A DNA stretch of 64,000 bases from an uncultured Clostridia bacterium (GCA_934754375.1 CAKVHT010000001.1:372001-436000); one strand, 5' to 3'; shown: positions 43,832-51,795, counted from the stretch's first letter. Numbers and translations: made by a program. Notes: generated by a model not told the origin, from the sequence alone.

Positions 43832-43860
43832 TTTACTTTGAAACTATTTTGTGTTATCAT
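43832..43860 (+). promoter_or_regulatory. ruvX promoter abutting the start codon
   Basis: TTTACT at 43832-43837, 17-bp spacer, TATCAT at 43855-43860 preceded by TGT (extended -10). The expected transcription start falls at the ATG at 43867. Confidence 0.55.
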
Positions 43861-43866
43861 AACAAT

Positions 43867-44283
43867 ATGAAAGCAATGGGCATTGATTTTGGTTTGAAAA
43901 GGATTGGGGTTGCGTTTAGTGACGAAACCAAGTTTTTGGCAACACCTTATGAGGTATATGTAAGGCAAAATCCAGAACAAGACTTGCAACATTTTGTTGA
44001 CTTGATAAATAAAAACAAAGTTGATGAAGTTGTGTGCGGTTTGCCAATGAATATGCAGGGTGATGAACAGGAAATTGCTGACCAAACACGTGAATTTATG
44101 GACGAACTTCAAGCAAAAGTTGCTGTTAGATTGAATTTTGTTGATGAAAGATTGTCGTCTGTTTTGGCAGAAGATGTTTTAAAACAATCTGAACGTGATT
44201 GGCGCAAACGCAAACAAAAGTTAGATGCTGTTGCCGCTTCAATTATATTGCAAGATTATTTGGATAATATGAGGAGATTTTAA
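43867..44283 (+). CDS. ruvX: RuvX/YqgF RNase H-fold nuclease
   Basis: Holliday-junction-resolvase-like protein, in E. coli implicated in 16S rRNA 5' end processing. 138 residues. MGIDFGLKRIGVAFSD, DERLSS near residue 97 and the final DAVAASIILQDYL carry the conserved acidic residues. The ATG at 43867 has no Shine-Dalgarno sequence, and the promoter -10 ends 6 nt before it, so the message may be leaderless. The stop overlaps the next gene (TAATG). Confidence 0.93.
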   Translation: MKAMGIDFGLKRIGVAFSDETKFLATPYEVYVRQNPEQDLQHFVDLINKNKVDEVVCGLPMNMQGDEQEIADQTREFMDELQAKVAVRLNFVDERLSSVLAEDVLKQSERDWRKRKQKLDAVAASIILQDYLDNMRRF

Positions 44284-44621
44284 TGGAAAACAAAAGAACA
44301 AAAAAAGTTGTTGCTAAAAATCCAATCGAACAAATTTTAGATGAAAATAACACAGAAAATATTGTTTTGTATGATGATCAACAAAACCCAATCACTTTTG
44401 AACAAGTGGCATTGATTCCGCTAGACAGAACAAATGCTCTTTACACAATTTTAATTCCTGTAACACCAATGCAAGGTGTGAATGATGGCGAAGGTGTTTT
44501 GTTTGAAGTTGACGAAGAAAAACAGACACTTGAAGTTGTTAATGATGAAAAAATCATTGATGAAGTGCTTGAACTTTACCAAGCCTTGATTGAAGATGGC
44601 GACAAGGACGGCAAAAAATAA
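44283..44621 (+). CDS. DUF1292 family protein
   Basis: 112 residues. IVLYDDQQNPITFEQVALIPL and ILIPV, then an acidic C-terminus with VLFEVDEEKQTLEVV, are the pattern of DUF1292 (YrzB), typically next to ruvX in Bacillota. Function unknown. Translation probably coupled to ruvX through the TAATG overlap. A terminator follows. Confidence 0.88.
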   Translation: MENKRTKKVVAKNPIEQILDENNTENIVLYDDQQNPITFEQVALIPLDRTNALYTILIPVTPMQGVNDGEGVLFEVDEEKQTLEVVNDEKIIDEVLELYQALIEDGDKDGKK

Positions 44622-44655
44622 TAAATTAAAAAACTAAATCTTTTATAGTACTATT

Positions 44656-44700
44656 AACAAGAAAATATCAATATATTGTTGACTTTTTCTTGTTTTTTTG
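44656..44700 (+). terminator. Terminator of the ruvX-DUF1292 unit
   Basis: AACAAGAAAA (44656-44665) pairs with TTTTCTTGTT (44685-44694), then Ts. The descending arm lies in the spacer of the rpsB promoter. Confidence 0.8.
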
Positions 44701-44707
44701 TTAGTAT
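44679..44707 (+). promoter_or_regulatory. rpsB-tsf promoter inside the upstream terminator
   Basis: TTGACT at 44679-44684, 17-bp spacer, TAGTAT at 44702-44707 preceded by TGT (extended -10). Confidence 0.7.
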
Positions 44708-44729
44708 TAGCCCGTTCAATGAAAAAGCA

Positions 44730-44787
44730 CCTATCACGATTGCTAATCTGTTGCCCATTTGGGTTTTAAGGCAAAATGAATGATAGG
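44730..44787 (+). promoter_or_regulatory. Structured rpsB leader
   Basis: CCTATCA (44730-44736) pairs with TGATAGG (44781-44787). Inside, TTGCC (44751-44755) can pair with GGCAA (44770-44774), or CCC (44754-44756) with GGG (44761-44763). The structure ends 13 nt before the GGAGGT ribosome binding site. Likely an autoregulatory ribosomal-protein leader (S2); this is inferred from pairing and position only. Confidence 0.5.
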
Positions 44788-44815
44788 GAAGAGACAAACA
44801 GGAGGTATATTTAAA

Positions 44816-45655
44816 ATGTCAGTTATTTCAATGAAACAATTATTAGAAGCAGGTTGCCATTTCGGTCATCAAACACGTAAATGGAATCCTAAAATGAAGA
44901 AGTATATCTACACAAGCAGAAATGATATTCACATTCTTAACCTTGAAGATACTTCAAAACAAGTTGATGAAGCTTATGTATTCATCAAAGAAAAAGTGCT
45001 TGCAGGCGCAAATGTTTTGTTTGTTGGCACAAAGAAACAAGCCAGCGAAACAGTTAAACAAGAAGCTGAACGTTGTGGCATGTTCTATGTAAACACACGT
45101 TGGTTGGGTGGCACACTTACAAACTTCACAACAATCCGTAAACGTATTGACCGCATGAACAAACTCAACAATATGGAAGCCCTTGGTGATTTTGATTTGT
45201 TGCCTAAAAAAGAAGTTATCAAACTTAAAGCAGAACGTGATAAACTTGCTGCAAACCTTAGCGGTATCAAAGACATGACTTCAATCCCAGGTCTTATCAT
45301 TTTGGTTGACCCACACATGGAACACATTGCAGTTAAAGAAGCAAAACGTCTTGGTATCCCAACAGTTGGTATTGTTGACACAAACAGCGACCCAGACGAT
45401 GTAACAGTTTGCATTCCAGCAAATGATGATGCAATCGGTTCAGTTAAACTTATTTTAAGTGCATTGACAGATGCTATCATGGAAGCAAAAGGTGGCGAAA
45501 TTTTGCACGACCTTAATGCTGAAGATGATGATGTAAGCATGGAAGCTATGGTTACTGGAGAAATCGTTAAAGACGAAGAAAAACCAGCAGAAAGCAAACC
45601 AGCTAAAAAACGTGTTGCAAAAAAAGTTGAAGCAGAACAACCAGTTAAAGAATAA
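44816..45655 (+). CDS. rpsB: Ribosomal protein uS2
   Basis: Small-subunit protein S2. 279 residues. SMKQLLEAGCHFGHQTRKWNP at the start (shown in part by CHFGHQTRKWNP), RWLGGTLTNF near 96 and DTNSDPD near 190 are diagnostic. The last ~40 residues are an acidic then Lys-rich extension (EEKPAESKPAKKRVAKKVE), longer than in B. subtilis. The start is the ATG at 44816 with GGAGGT 9 nt upstream. Operon with tsf. Confidence 0.97.
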   Translation: MSVISMKQLLEAGCHFGHQTRKWNPKMKKYIYTSRNDIHILNLEDTSKQVDEAYVFIKEKVLAGANVLFVGTKKQASETVKQEAERCGMFYVNTRWLGGTLTNFTTIRKRIDRMNKLNNMEALGDFDLLPKKEVIKLKAERDKLAANLSGIKDMTSIPGLIILVDPHMEHIAVKEAKRLGIPTVGIVDTNSDPDDVTVCIPANDDAIGSVKLILSALTDAIMEAKGGEILHDLNAEDDDVSMEAMVTGEIVKDEEKPAESKPAKKRVAKKVEAEQPVKE

Positions 45656-45668
45656 TAAGGGGGATTTT

Positions 45669-46328
45669 ATGGTTATTACAGCAAAAGATGTTGCAAATTT
45701 AAGAGATATGACAGGCGCAGGCATGATGGACTGCAAAAAAGCATTGACTGAAGCAGAAGGTAATGTTGATAAAGCCGTTGAAATTTTGCGTGAACGTGGT
45801 GTGGCTAAAGCCGCTAAAAAAGAAGGACGTATTGCTGCAGAAGGCTTTATTGAAAGTTATGTTCATGGTAACGGAAGTTTTGCTTCCCTTATCGAAATCA
45901 ACACAGAAACAGACTTCGCTGCAAAGAACGAAGAATTGCGTGAATTTGCTCACAACCTTGCAATGCAAGTTGTTGCTTCACGTCCAATTTGTGTAAATAT
46001 CAATGAAGTACCACAAGATTTAGTTGAAAAAGAAAAAGAAATTTATCGTGTTCAACTTATTAATGAAGGTAAACCAGCTGCTATTGTTGATAAAATCGTT
46101 GAAGGTAAAATCAACAAATATTATGAAGAAGTTGTTTTGATGGAACAAGTTTACATCAAAGATCCAGACGGCAAAAAGAAAGTTAAAGATGTTTTAACTG
46201 GTCTTATTGCAAAAATTGGTGAAAAAATCACAATTCGCCGTTTCACACTTATGGTTATGGGCGAAGGTCTTGAAAAACGTAATGACGATTTCGCTGCTGA
46301 AGTTGCTGCGCAATCACAAATGAAATAA
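45669..46328 (+). CDS. tsf: Elongation factor Ts
   Basis: Guanine-nucleotide exchange factor for EF-Tu. 219 residues, a short form. UBA-like N-terminus with LRDMTGAGMMDCKKALTEAEG, then ETDFAAKNEEL and a C-terminal FTLMVMGEGLEKR. The ATG at 45669 follows AAGGGGGA; an upstream in-frame start would lie within rpsB. pyrH, which normally follows, is absent and a terminator follows instead. Confidence 0.96.
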   Translation: MVITAKDVANLRDMTGAGMMDCKKALTEAEGNVDKAVEILRERGVAKAAKKEGRIAAEGFIESYVHGNGSFASLIEINTETDFAAKNEELREFAHNLAMQVVASRPICVNINEVPQDLVEKEKEIYRVQLINEGKPAAIVDKIVEGKINKYYEEVVLMEQVYIKDPDGKKKVKDVLTGLIAKIGEKITIRRFTLMVMGEGLEKRNDDFAAEVAAQSQMK

Positions 46329-46351
46329 TAAAAACATTCAAAATTAACAAA

Positions 46352-46376
46352 AAGTCCATTGATTGGACTTTTTTTA
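46352..46376 (+). terminator. rpsB-tsf terminator
   Basis: AAGTCCA (46352-46358), loop TTGAT, TGGACTT (46364-46370), then Ts. Confidence 0.9.
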
Positions 46377-46432
46377 ATTTAAATATTTAAGCAAATTTTG
46401 CCACTTATTTTTTCTCTAACGTAAACAAACAC

Positions 46433-46461
46433 TTGCTATTTTTTTTGCTTTCGGTTATTAT
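46433..46461 (+). promoter_or_regulatory. frr promoter
   Basis: TTGCTA at 46433-46438, 17-bp spacer, TATTAT at 46456-46461. Confidence 0.65.
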
Positions 46462-46523
46462 ACTTGAGATTATTTAAGTTTATTATAAGTTAAGTAATAT
46501 ATATTTTTTAAGGAGAAATTGTA

Positions 46524-47090
46524 ATGAACGAAGACGTTGAAATGACGATGATGGATTTTGAAGAAAAACTTGAAAAGCAATTTAATCATTTTATTGATGA
46601 ATTGATGCTTATTCGTGTTGGCAGGGCAAATCCAAAAATTATTGAAGGGATAAAGGTCGATTATTACGGAACACGCACACCAATTAATCAAACTTCGAAT
46701 ATAATTGTGCAAGACGCACGTATGTTAGTAGTATCACCATGGGACGCAAGCACACTTAAAGCAATCAAAACAGGCATTGAATCAGCCAATTTGGGTGTTT
46801 CGGTTAGTGATGATGGCAAAATTATCCGTGTCGGATTTCCAATGCTTACTGAAGAACGCAGACGTGAATATAGCAAAGATGCAAAGAAGTTGTTGGAAGA
46901 AACTAAAATTGCGATGAGAAATGCTCGCCGTGACTGCCTTGATGTGTTCAAGGATATGAAGAAAAACAGTACAATAAGCGAAGATGATTTGGCTGGTCTT
47001 GAAAAAGATGTTCAAAAATCATTGGATACATTTACAGATAAAGCAGATGTCGCCTGCGAAAGGAAAATCCAAGAAATAATGGAAGTTTAA
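46524..47090 (+). CDS. frr: Ribosome recycling factor
   Basis: Releases ribosomes from mRNA after termination, with EF-G. 188 residues. IRVGRANPKIIEGIKVDYYG, SPWDASTLKAIKTGI and MLTEERRREYSK are conserved family blocks. AAGGAGAAA precedes the ATG. Own promoter, because pyrH is missing in front. The stop overlaps uppS (TAATG). Confidence 0.97.
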   Translation: MNEDVEMTMMDFEEKLEKQFNHFIDELMLIRVGRANPKIIEGIKVDYYGTRTPINQTSNIIVQDARMLVVSPWDASTLKAIKTGIESANLGVSVSDDGKIIRVGFPMLTEERRREYSKDAKKLLEETKIAMRNARRDCLDVFKDMKKNSTISEDDLAGLEKDVQKSLDTFTDKADVACERKIQEIMEV

Positions 47091-47815
47091 TGAATATTAA
47101 AAAACTAAAAGACGACCCACGCATGCCAAAACATATTGCGCTTATCATTGACGGCAACGGAAGATGGGCAAAACAACGTGGGTGGGCACGCACAATCGGG
47201 CATAAATATGGTTTTGAAAATTTAAAAAAACACATTGAGTTTGTGCGAGATTTAGGCATTAAAAATCTTTCTATTTATTGCTTTTCTGCAGAAAATTGGA
47301 ATAGACCACAAAAAGAAGTCAATTATCTTATGGAATTGTTTGACCAAATGCTTGATGATTATGAACGTGATTATCTAGATAAAGATATACGTATCATAAT
47401 TTCTGGCGATATGGATGATCCACGTTTGCCTGAAAAAGTTAAGGCAAAAGCTTTGGCTTTAATGAAAAAAACAAAATCAAAAGCAGGATTTATTTTAAAT
47501 CCTTGCATTAATTATGGTGGGAAGCAAGAGATTTTAAAGGCAGTAAATGATTGTATAAGTGAAGGTTTGACTCAGATTTCAGAGCAAGACATGACTAATC
47601 ATTTATATTCTGCTGAATTGTTGCCACTTGATTTTGTTATTCGCACTTCAGGTGAAAAGCGTGCAAGCAATTTTATGCTTTGGCAGTCTGCTTATGCTGA
47701 ATGGTATTATCCAAAAACATATTGGCCAGCATTCACAAAGCATGGGTTGGTTAAGGCCTTAAAAAATTATATGTCAAGAGAGCGTAGGTTTGGCTCAATA
47801 AAGGAAGACAAATGA
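47090..47815 (+). CDS. uppS: Undecaprenyl diphosphate synthase
   Basis: Cis-prenyltransferase making the C55 carrier lipid for wall synthesis. 241 residues. HIALIIDGNGRWAKQRG with the catalytic Asp (about 21), then YCFSAENWNRP (about 63-73) and RTSGEKRASNFMLWQ (about 185-199). Part of the frr-uppS-cdsA run; overlaps cdsA by 4 nt. Confidence 0.96.
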   Translation: MNIKKLKDDPRMPKHIALIIDGNGRWAKQRGWARTIGHKYGFENLKKHIEFVRDLGIKNLSIYCFSAENWNRPQKEVNYLMELFDQMLDDYERDYLDKDIRIIISGDMDDPRLPEKVKAKALALMKKTKSKAGFILNPCINYGGKQEILKAVNDCISEGLTQISEQDMTNHLYSAELLPLDFVIRTSGEKRASNFMLWQSAYAEWYYPKTYWPAFTKHGLVKALKNYMSRERRFGSIKEDK

Positions 47816-48711
47816 AAAAGAGAATTTTAACAAGTATATTTATAGTTTTAGCATCAATATTGGCAGTTATGAGCAAATTTTTGCCAAATAATATTGGTGA
47901 TTATATTTTTGACATCTTTGTTATTTTCATTTGCTTTGTTGCAAGCAATGAAATGGCAAACTTGCTGTCAAAACGTGAAAAAGAACCAAATAGGTTATTT
48001 AGCATGTTTTATATAGTGCTAAATTATGTGATTTTGCTTATTTGCAACGGAAAAATGAATATTGGTTATATTGCACTTATTCAAGTTTGTGCTTTGATAG
48101 TTTATTCATTTATCGTGTGCTTGTGTGAATATTTTTCAAACATGAAAGCAGGTTTTCGCTTTGCTTTTAAAACTGCTTTATACACACTTTATACATGTTT
48201 TTATCCAACATTCTTGTTTGGAACATTGCTTTTAATCAACCGTATGGATGCTTACACAAATATTGAAAGATTTGCTGTTCCATTCATTATTTTGATTTTT
48301 GCGCTAACAATGCTTACTGACACTTTGGCATACCTTGTTGGCTCTGCTTTCAGAGGTCCAAAATTGGCACCAAAAATCAGCCCTAATAAGACAATTAGTG
48401 GGGCAGTTGGTGGTTTGCTCGGTGGTGTTTTAGGTGCAATCCTTGTGTTTGTTGTAATCAGCAATTATGCGGGTTGGCAACCAATCTTGTCAACTTTCAA
48501 ACTTGAGTGGTGGCATTTTATGCTTATTGGTTTTGTGGGTTCGGCAATCGGACAAGCAGGCGATTTGTTTGAAAGTTATTTAAAACGTAAATCAGCAGTA
48601 AAAGATAGTGGGACAATTTTGCCAGGACATGGCGGAATGATGGATAGGATTGATGCCATGACTTTTGTTTCAACATTTGTTGCAATTGTTTTGGTTTGCC
48701 TTTTAATTTAA
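47812..48711 (+). CDS. cdsA: Phosphatidate cytidylyltransferase
   Basis: Integral membrane enzyme making CDP-diacylglycerol. 299 residues with about eight hydrophobic segments. The C-terminal signature runs from GDLFESYLKRKSAVKD to LPGHGGMMDRIDA (about 247-285); SPNKTISGAVGG near 195 is also conserved. Overlaps uppS (ATGA). dxr, which usually sits between cdsA and rseP, is absent. Confidence 0.96.
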   Translation: MKKRILTSIFIVLASILAVMSKFLPNNIGDYIFDIFVIFICFVASNEMANLLSKREKEPNRLFSMFYIVLNYVILLICNGKMNIGYIALIQVCALIVYSFIVCLCEYFSNMKAGFRFAFKTALYTLYTCFYPTFLFGTLLLINRMDAYTNIERFAVPFIILIFALTMLTDTLAYLVGSAFRGPKLAPKISPNKTISGAVGGLLGGVLGAILVFVVISNYAGWQPILSTFKLEWWHFMLIGFVGSAIGQAGDLFESYLKRKSAVKDSGTILPGHGGMMDRIDAMTFVSTFVAIVLVCLLI

Positions 48712-48756
48712 TTGATTTTTAAGCATTTATTAAAAATAACCTAAATAATATATTTT

Positions 48757-49923
48757 ATGTATAATTTTTTGAGTGTATCATCTGTATTTGGTTACATTGG
48801 CTACATATTGTTAGCCATTGTTGTTTTATTGCTGATGGTGCTTATACATGAGTTTGGTCACTATACTGCTGGCAAAATTTTAAAATTTGATATAACAGAA
48901 TTTAGTGTCGGCTTTGGACCAAAATTGTTGCAGAAAAAAAGGAAGAATGGTGAATTATTCACACTGCGCCTTATTCCACTTGGCGGATATTGCGCTTTTG
49001 CTGGCGAGAATGAAGACGGAACGGACAATCCAAAGGCATTCAACAATCAAAAACCATGGAAACGACTTATTGTTTTATTCTTTGGTGCTTTTTTCAATTT
49101 TTTAAGTGCAATCATATTTTCAGTTGTGGCACTTATGGCTTGTGGTTATGAAAAATTGCAAGTAAAACAGATAGACGCAACCTCAATCAACTACACATAT
49201 CTTCAACAAAATGATGTTATTTATGGCATTGAGGGGCAAAAGTTTGATTTTGTAAAAGATAATATGTTTGACAGTCTGGTAACCAGTTTTGTAAAAAATA
49301 ATTATAAAACATATCAAGGCAGTGATATAACCGCTGAATATAGTTTTGTTGACGGAGATAAAACCTATTACATGGTGCCTTGCGAAATGGATTACATGAT
49401 TAAACGAGACAAGCAAAAGTTGACTCAAACTGGGCGCATAAATGTTGTTTACAACCAAGAAGGCAAAATGCAAGGTTGGTCAATGTATGCGACCTACGAT
49501 TCCGCTGGGGACATTACAATTGGATATTACAAATCAACCTTTGGTGAAGCGCTTGTTGAAGCTGTGCCTTTCACTTGCCGTTGGGCATGGAAAGTTTTGA
49601 TTATTTTTGGACAATTGCTTACCGGCAGAATGTCAATCACTGCCTTGGGTGGACCGGTTACAACAATCAAAAGCATGGCAACAATGACAATGCAAAGTTT
49701 CAATTTCTTGTTCTTGTTGTTGCCACTTATTGCTGTAAATTTGGCTGTATTCAACTTGTTGCCGATACCAGCACTAGACGGCTTTCAAATGATATTTGTC
49801 ATTGTTGAATGGATACGTAAAAAGCCAGTTAAACGTGAAGTTATTAATGTTATAAATAATATTGGCTTGATTGTATTGTTTGCATTTGTAATAATTGTTG
49901 ATGTGCTTCAATTTGTTCTTTAA
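48757..49923 (+). CDS. rseP: Site-2 zinc metalloprotease RseP-like
   Basis: Intramembrane protease of the M50B family. 388 residues, slightly short. HEFGH at about 29-33 gives the zinc ligands and catalytic Glu; the third ligand lies in NLLPIPALDG near 335. A diverged PDZ-like insert (about 130-260, with LQQNDVIYGIEGQ) lies between the second and third membrane segments. The ATG at 48757 has no recognisable ribosome binding site. Strong terminator after the stop. Confidence 0.93.
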   Translation: MYNFLSVSSVFGYIGYILLAIVVLLLMVLIHEFGHYTAGKILKFDITEFSVGFGPKLLQKKRKNGELFTLRLIPLGGYCAFAGENEDGTDNPKAFNNQKPWKRLIVLFFGAFFNFLSAIIFSVVALMACGYEKLQVKQIDATSINYTYLQQNDVIYGIEGQKFDFVKDNMFDSLVTSFVKNNYKTYQGSDITAEYSFVDGDKTYYMVPCEMDYMIKRDKQKLTQTGRINVVYNQEGKMQGWSMYATYDSAGDITIGYYKSTFGEALVEAVPFTCRWAWKVLIIFGQLLTGRMSITALGGPVTTIKSMATMTMQSFNFLFLLLPLIAVNLAVFNLLPIPALDGFQMIFVIVEWIRKKPVKREVINVINNIGLIVLFAFVIIVDVLQFVL

Positions 49924-49944
49924 TTGATATAAAATTAAATATAA

Positions 49945-49992
49945 AATGGTGTGTTACAAACAAACTCTGTTATTGACACACCATTTTTTTTA
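49945..49992 (+). terminator. rseP terminator
   Basis: AATGGTGTGT (49945-49954) pairs with ACACACCATT (49976-49985), then Ts. The descending arm begins within the -35 of the next promoter. Confidence 0.9.
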
Positions 49993-50001
49993 TGGTACAA
50001 T
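49973..50001 (+). promoter_or_regulatory. Promoter of the PolC-like exonuclease inside the rseP terminator
   Basis: TTGACA at 49973-49978, 17-bp spacer, TACAAT at 49996-50001. Confidence 0.8.
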
Positions 50002-50024
50002 CTTAACACTAACAAAGGAAAGAT

Positions 50025-51545
50025 ATGGATAAACTTAAAGTTTTAGATACAATTTATGATGGCCTTAAATTTAAAGATGCAGTTTACAGTGAAAAAGCAA
50101 ATTTGTGCACTGTTGATTTTTTATATAACCCAGATTCTTTTAAGCCTACAGAAGAAGCAAAGCAAAAGATTTATCAAATATTAAACGAAGAAATTGGCGA
50201 TTTTGTTAAATATGATTTAAATTTAGTGGCTTGTCCACTTGATAAGCACACAATTGCAAATTATACATACACAACAATTACGAACAATTTTCCAGCAATG
50301 AACAAAGAATTTGGTTTTGATGATATAACCGTCGAAATCAATCACATGAAAGTTGATATAAGGCTAAAATTGGCACCATCAACTTATGAATATGCCACAG
50401 AGCTTAATAGGGCAGAACTTGTTGCACAAAAGTTGAGTGAAAGTTTCTTTGCTGAATTTAATGTAATTTTTGAAAAAAAGGAACAAACAAATCAATCTCA
50501 AAAAAGCTATATAGAAAATAATGCCGAACTTATGGAAAGCATAAAAATTAACGAGAACAAAACGATTTATCACTTGTCTGATGTCACAGATATCATTGGC
50601 AAAAATGATTATACAACTGCTATGGATTACAGCAAAATAAAAACAGCAATTGAGAATGTTTCTATTTGTGGGGAAGTAACCAATGTGCAACGTAAAACTT
50701 ATACAAGGAAATACACTAGAAATGGCGAAACTCAAGAAGTTGAAAAAGCTTTTTACAACATTGCAATTCGCAATGACGGCAAAATAATGTATTGTTCAAT
50801 ATTTCCAAAACAATCTGATGAAAGCAAGGGCGATTTGATTGAAATTGGCATGAAGGTCTGCATGTATGGTTCATTCCGTGAATATAATGGCAAACTTAAT
50901 TTCACCGCAAACACCATTGCTAGATGCAACTATACAAAAGATGAAATCAAAGGTGCTAAAAAACAAGTGAATGAAGAATATCATACCGTGTTTCCACAAG
51001 AATACATCGACTATGAACAAAAAGGCTTGTTTGATGAAGATGATAAAGTGTTTGACGGAAATTATGTCGTTTTTGACCTTGAAACAACAGGTTTGGAAGC
51101 AAACAAGGATGAAATAATTGAAATTGGTGCATGCAAAATTGAGCAGGGTAAGATAACTCAAACGTTTTCCACATTTGTAAAGCCCTCAAAGCATATTCCA
51201 CGTGAAATCACAGAACTTACTGGCATCAATGATGCTATGGTTGCAGATGCACCAACCATCAATTATGTTTTGCCAGATTTCTATAAATTTTGTTACGGCA
51301 CAACAATGGTTGGGCATAATGTATCATTCGATATTGGGTTTATTTACAATGTTGCAAAAAAACTATCTTATGATTTCAACAATCCACTTATGGACACAAT
51401 AGAAATGGCACGCAAAAAATTGCCTGGACTGAAAAATTATAAATTAGGTACAGTTGTTGATCGTTTGAAAATTGTGTTAGACAATGCACATAGGGCAATC
51501 AATGACGCAACAGCAACAGCAAAAGTGTTTATAAAATTGATGTGA
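50025..51545 (+). CDS. PolC N-terminal/OB/exonuclease protein lacking the polymerase
   Basis: 506 residues in the polC position between rseP and rimP. The N-terminal ~200 residues resemble the PolC N-terminal domain, an OB-fold region follows (about 210-300, ICGEVTNVQRKTY to YNGKLNFTANTIARC), then a DEDDh 3'-5' exonuclease: FDLETTGLE near 346 (Asp, Glu), GHNVSFDIGF near 430 (Asp) and HRAINDATAT near 490 (His, Asp). The PHP domain and the whole polymerase palm, thumb and fingers are absent; the gene ends cleanly at TGA. Could be a proofreading subunit acting with another polymerase. AAAGGAAAG precedes the ATG. Confidence 0.85.
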   Translation: MDKLKVLDTIYDGLKFKDAVYSEKANLCTVDFLYNPDSFKPTEEAKQKIYQILNEEIGDFVKYDLNLVACPLDKHTIANYTYTTITNNFPAMNKEFGFDDITVEINHMKVDIRLKLAPSTYEYATELNRAELVAQKLSESFFAEFNVIFEKKEQTNQSQKSYIENNAELMESIKINENKTIYHLSDVTDIIGKNDYTTAMDYSKIKTAIENVSICGEVTNVQRKTYTRKYTRNGETQEVEKAFYNIAIRNDGKIMYCSIFPKQSDESKGDLIEIGMKVCMYGSFREYNGKLNFTANTIARCNYTKDEIKGAKKQVNEEYHTVFPQEYIDYEQKGLFDEDDKVFDGNYVVFDLETTGLEANKDEIIEIGACKIEQGKITQTFSTFVKPSKHIPREITELTGINDAMVADAPTINYVLPDFYKFCYGTTMVGHNVSFDIGFIYNVAKKLSYDFNNPLMDTIEMARKKLPGLKNYKLGTVVDRLKIVLDNAHRAINDATATAKVFIKLM

Positions 51546-51633
51546 TTAAATAAAGTTTGTTAATTAAAATAGCAAAGTAATAAATCAAAAGATAATGTCT
51601 ATTGTATATGTTTTTGTATTGATTTTAAATAAT

Positions 51634-51658
51634 ATTTTATATTAATTATATATAAAAT
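51634..51658. repeat. AT-only inverted repeat
   Basis: ATTTTATAT (51634-51642) and ATATAAAAT (51650-51658), 7-nt gap, in a very AT-rich spacer before the rimP promoter. No T-tract follows, so it is not a clear terminator. Confidence 0.4.
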
Positions 51659-51670
51659 TAATAAAAACTA

Positions 51671-51699
51671 TTGATTATTTAATTTTAATGTGATATACT
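51671..51699 (+). promoter_or_regulatory. rimP-nusA-infB operon promoter
   Basis: TTGATT at 51671-51676, 17-bp spacer, TATACT at 51694-51699. Confidence 0.75.
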
Positions 51700-51712
51700 A
51701 ACAATGATTCCT

Positions 51713-51745
51713 AGGGGTGGCACTGCCACCCCTGCTTGTTTGTAA
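51713..51745 (+). promoter_or_regulatory. GC-rich leader hairpin of the rimP-nusA operon (attenuator candidate)
   Basis: AGGGGTGGC (51713-51721), loop ACT, GCCACCCCT (51725-51733), followed by GCTTGTTTGT. The stem starts about 7 nt after the expected transcription start. The interrupted U-tract suggests a weak, perhaps NusA-dependent, terminator; in B. subtilis the corresponding leader is known to be controlled by NusA-stimulated termination. Confidence 0.6.
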
Positions 51746-51795
51746 AAAGCATTTTTGTGTCTGAATACAAACGAAACAAAAATTTAAGGAGAAAT

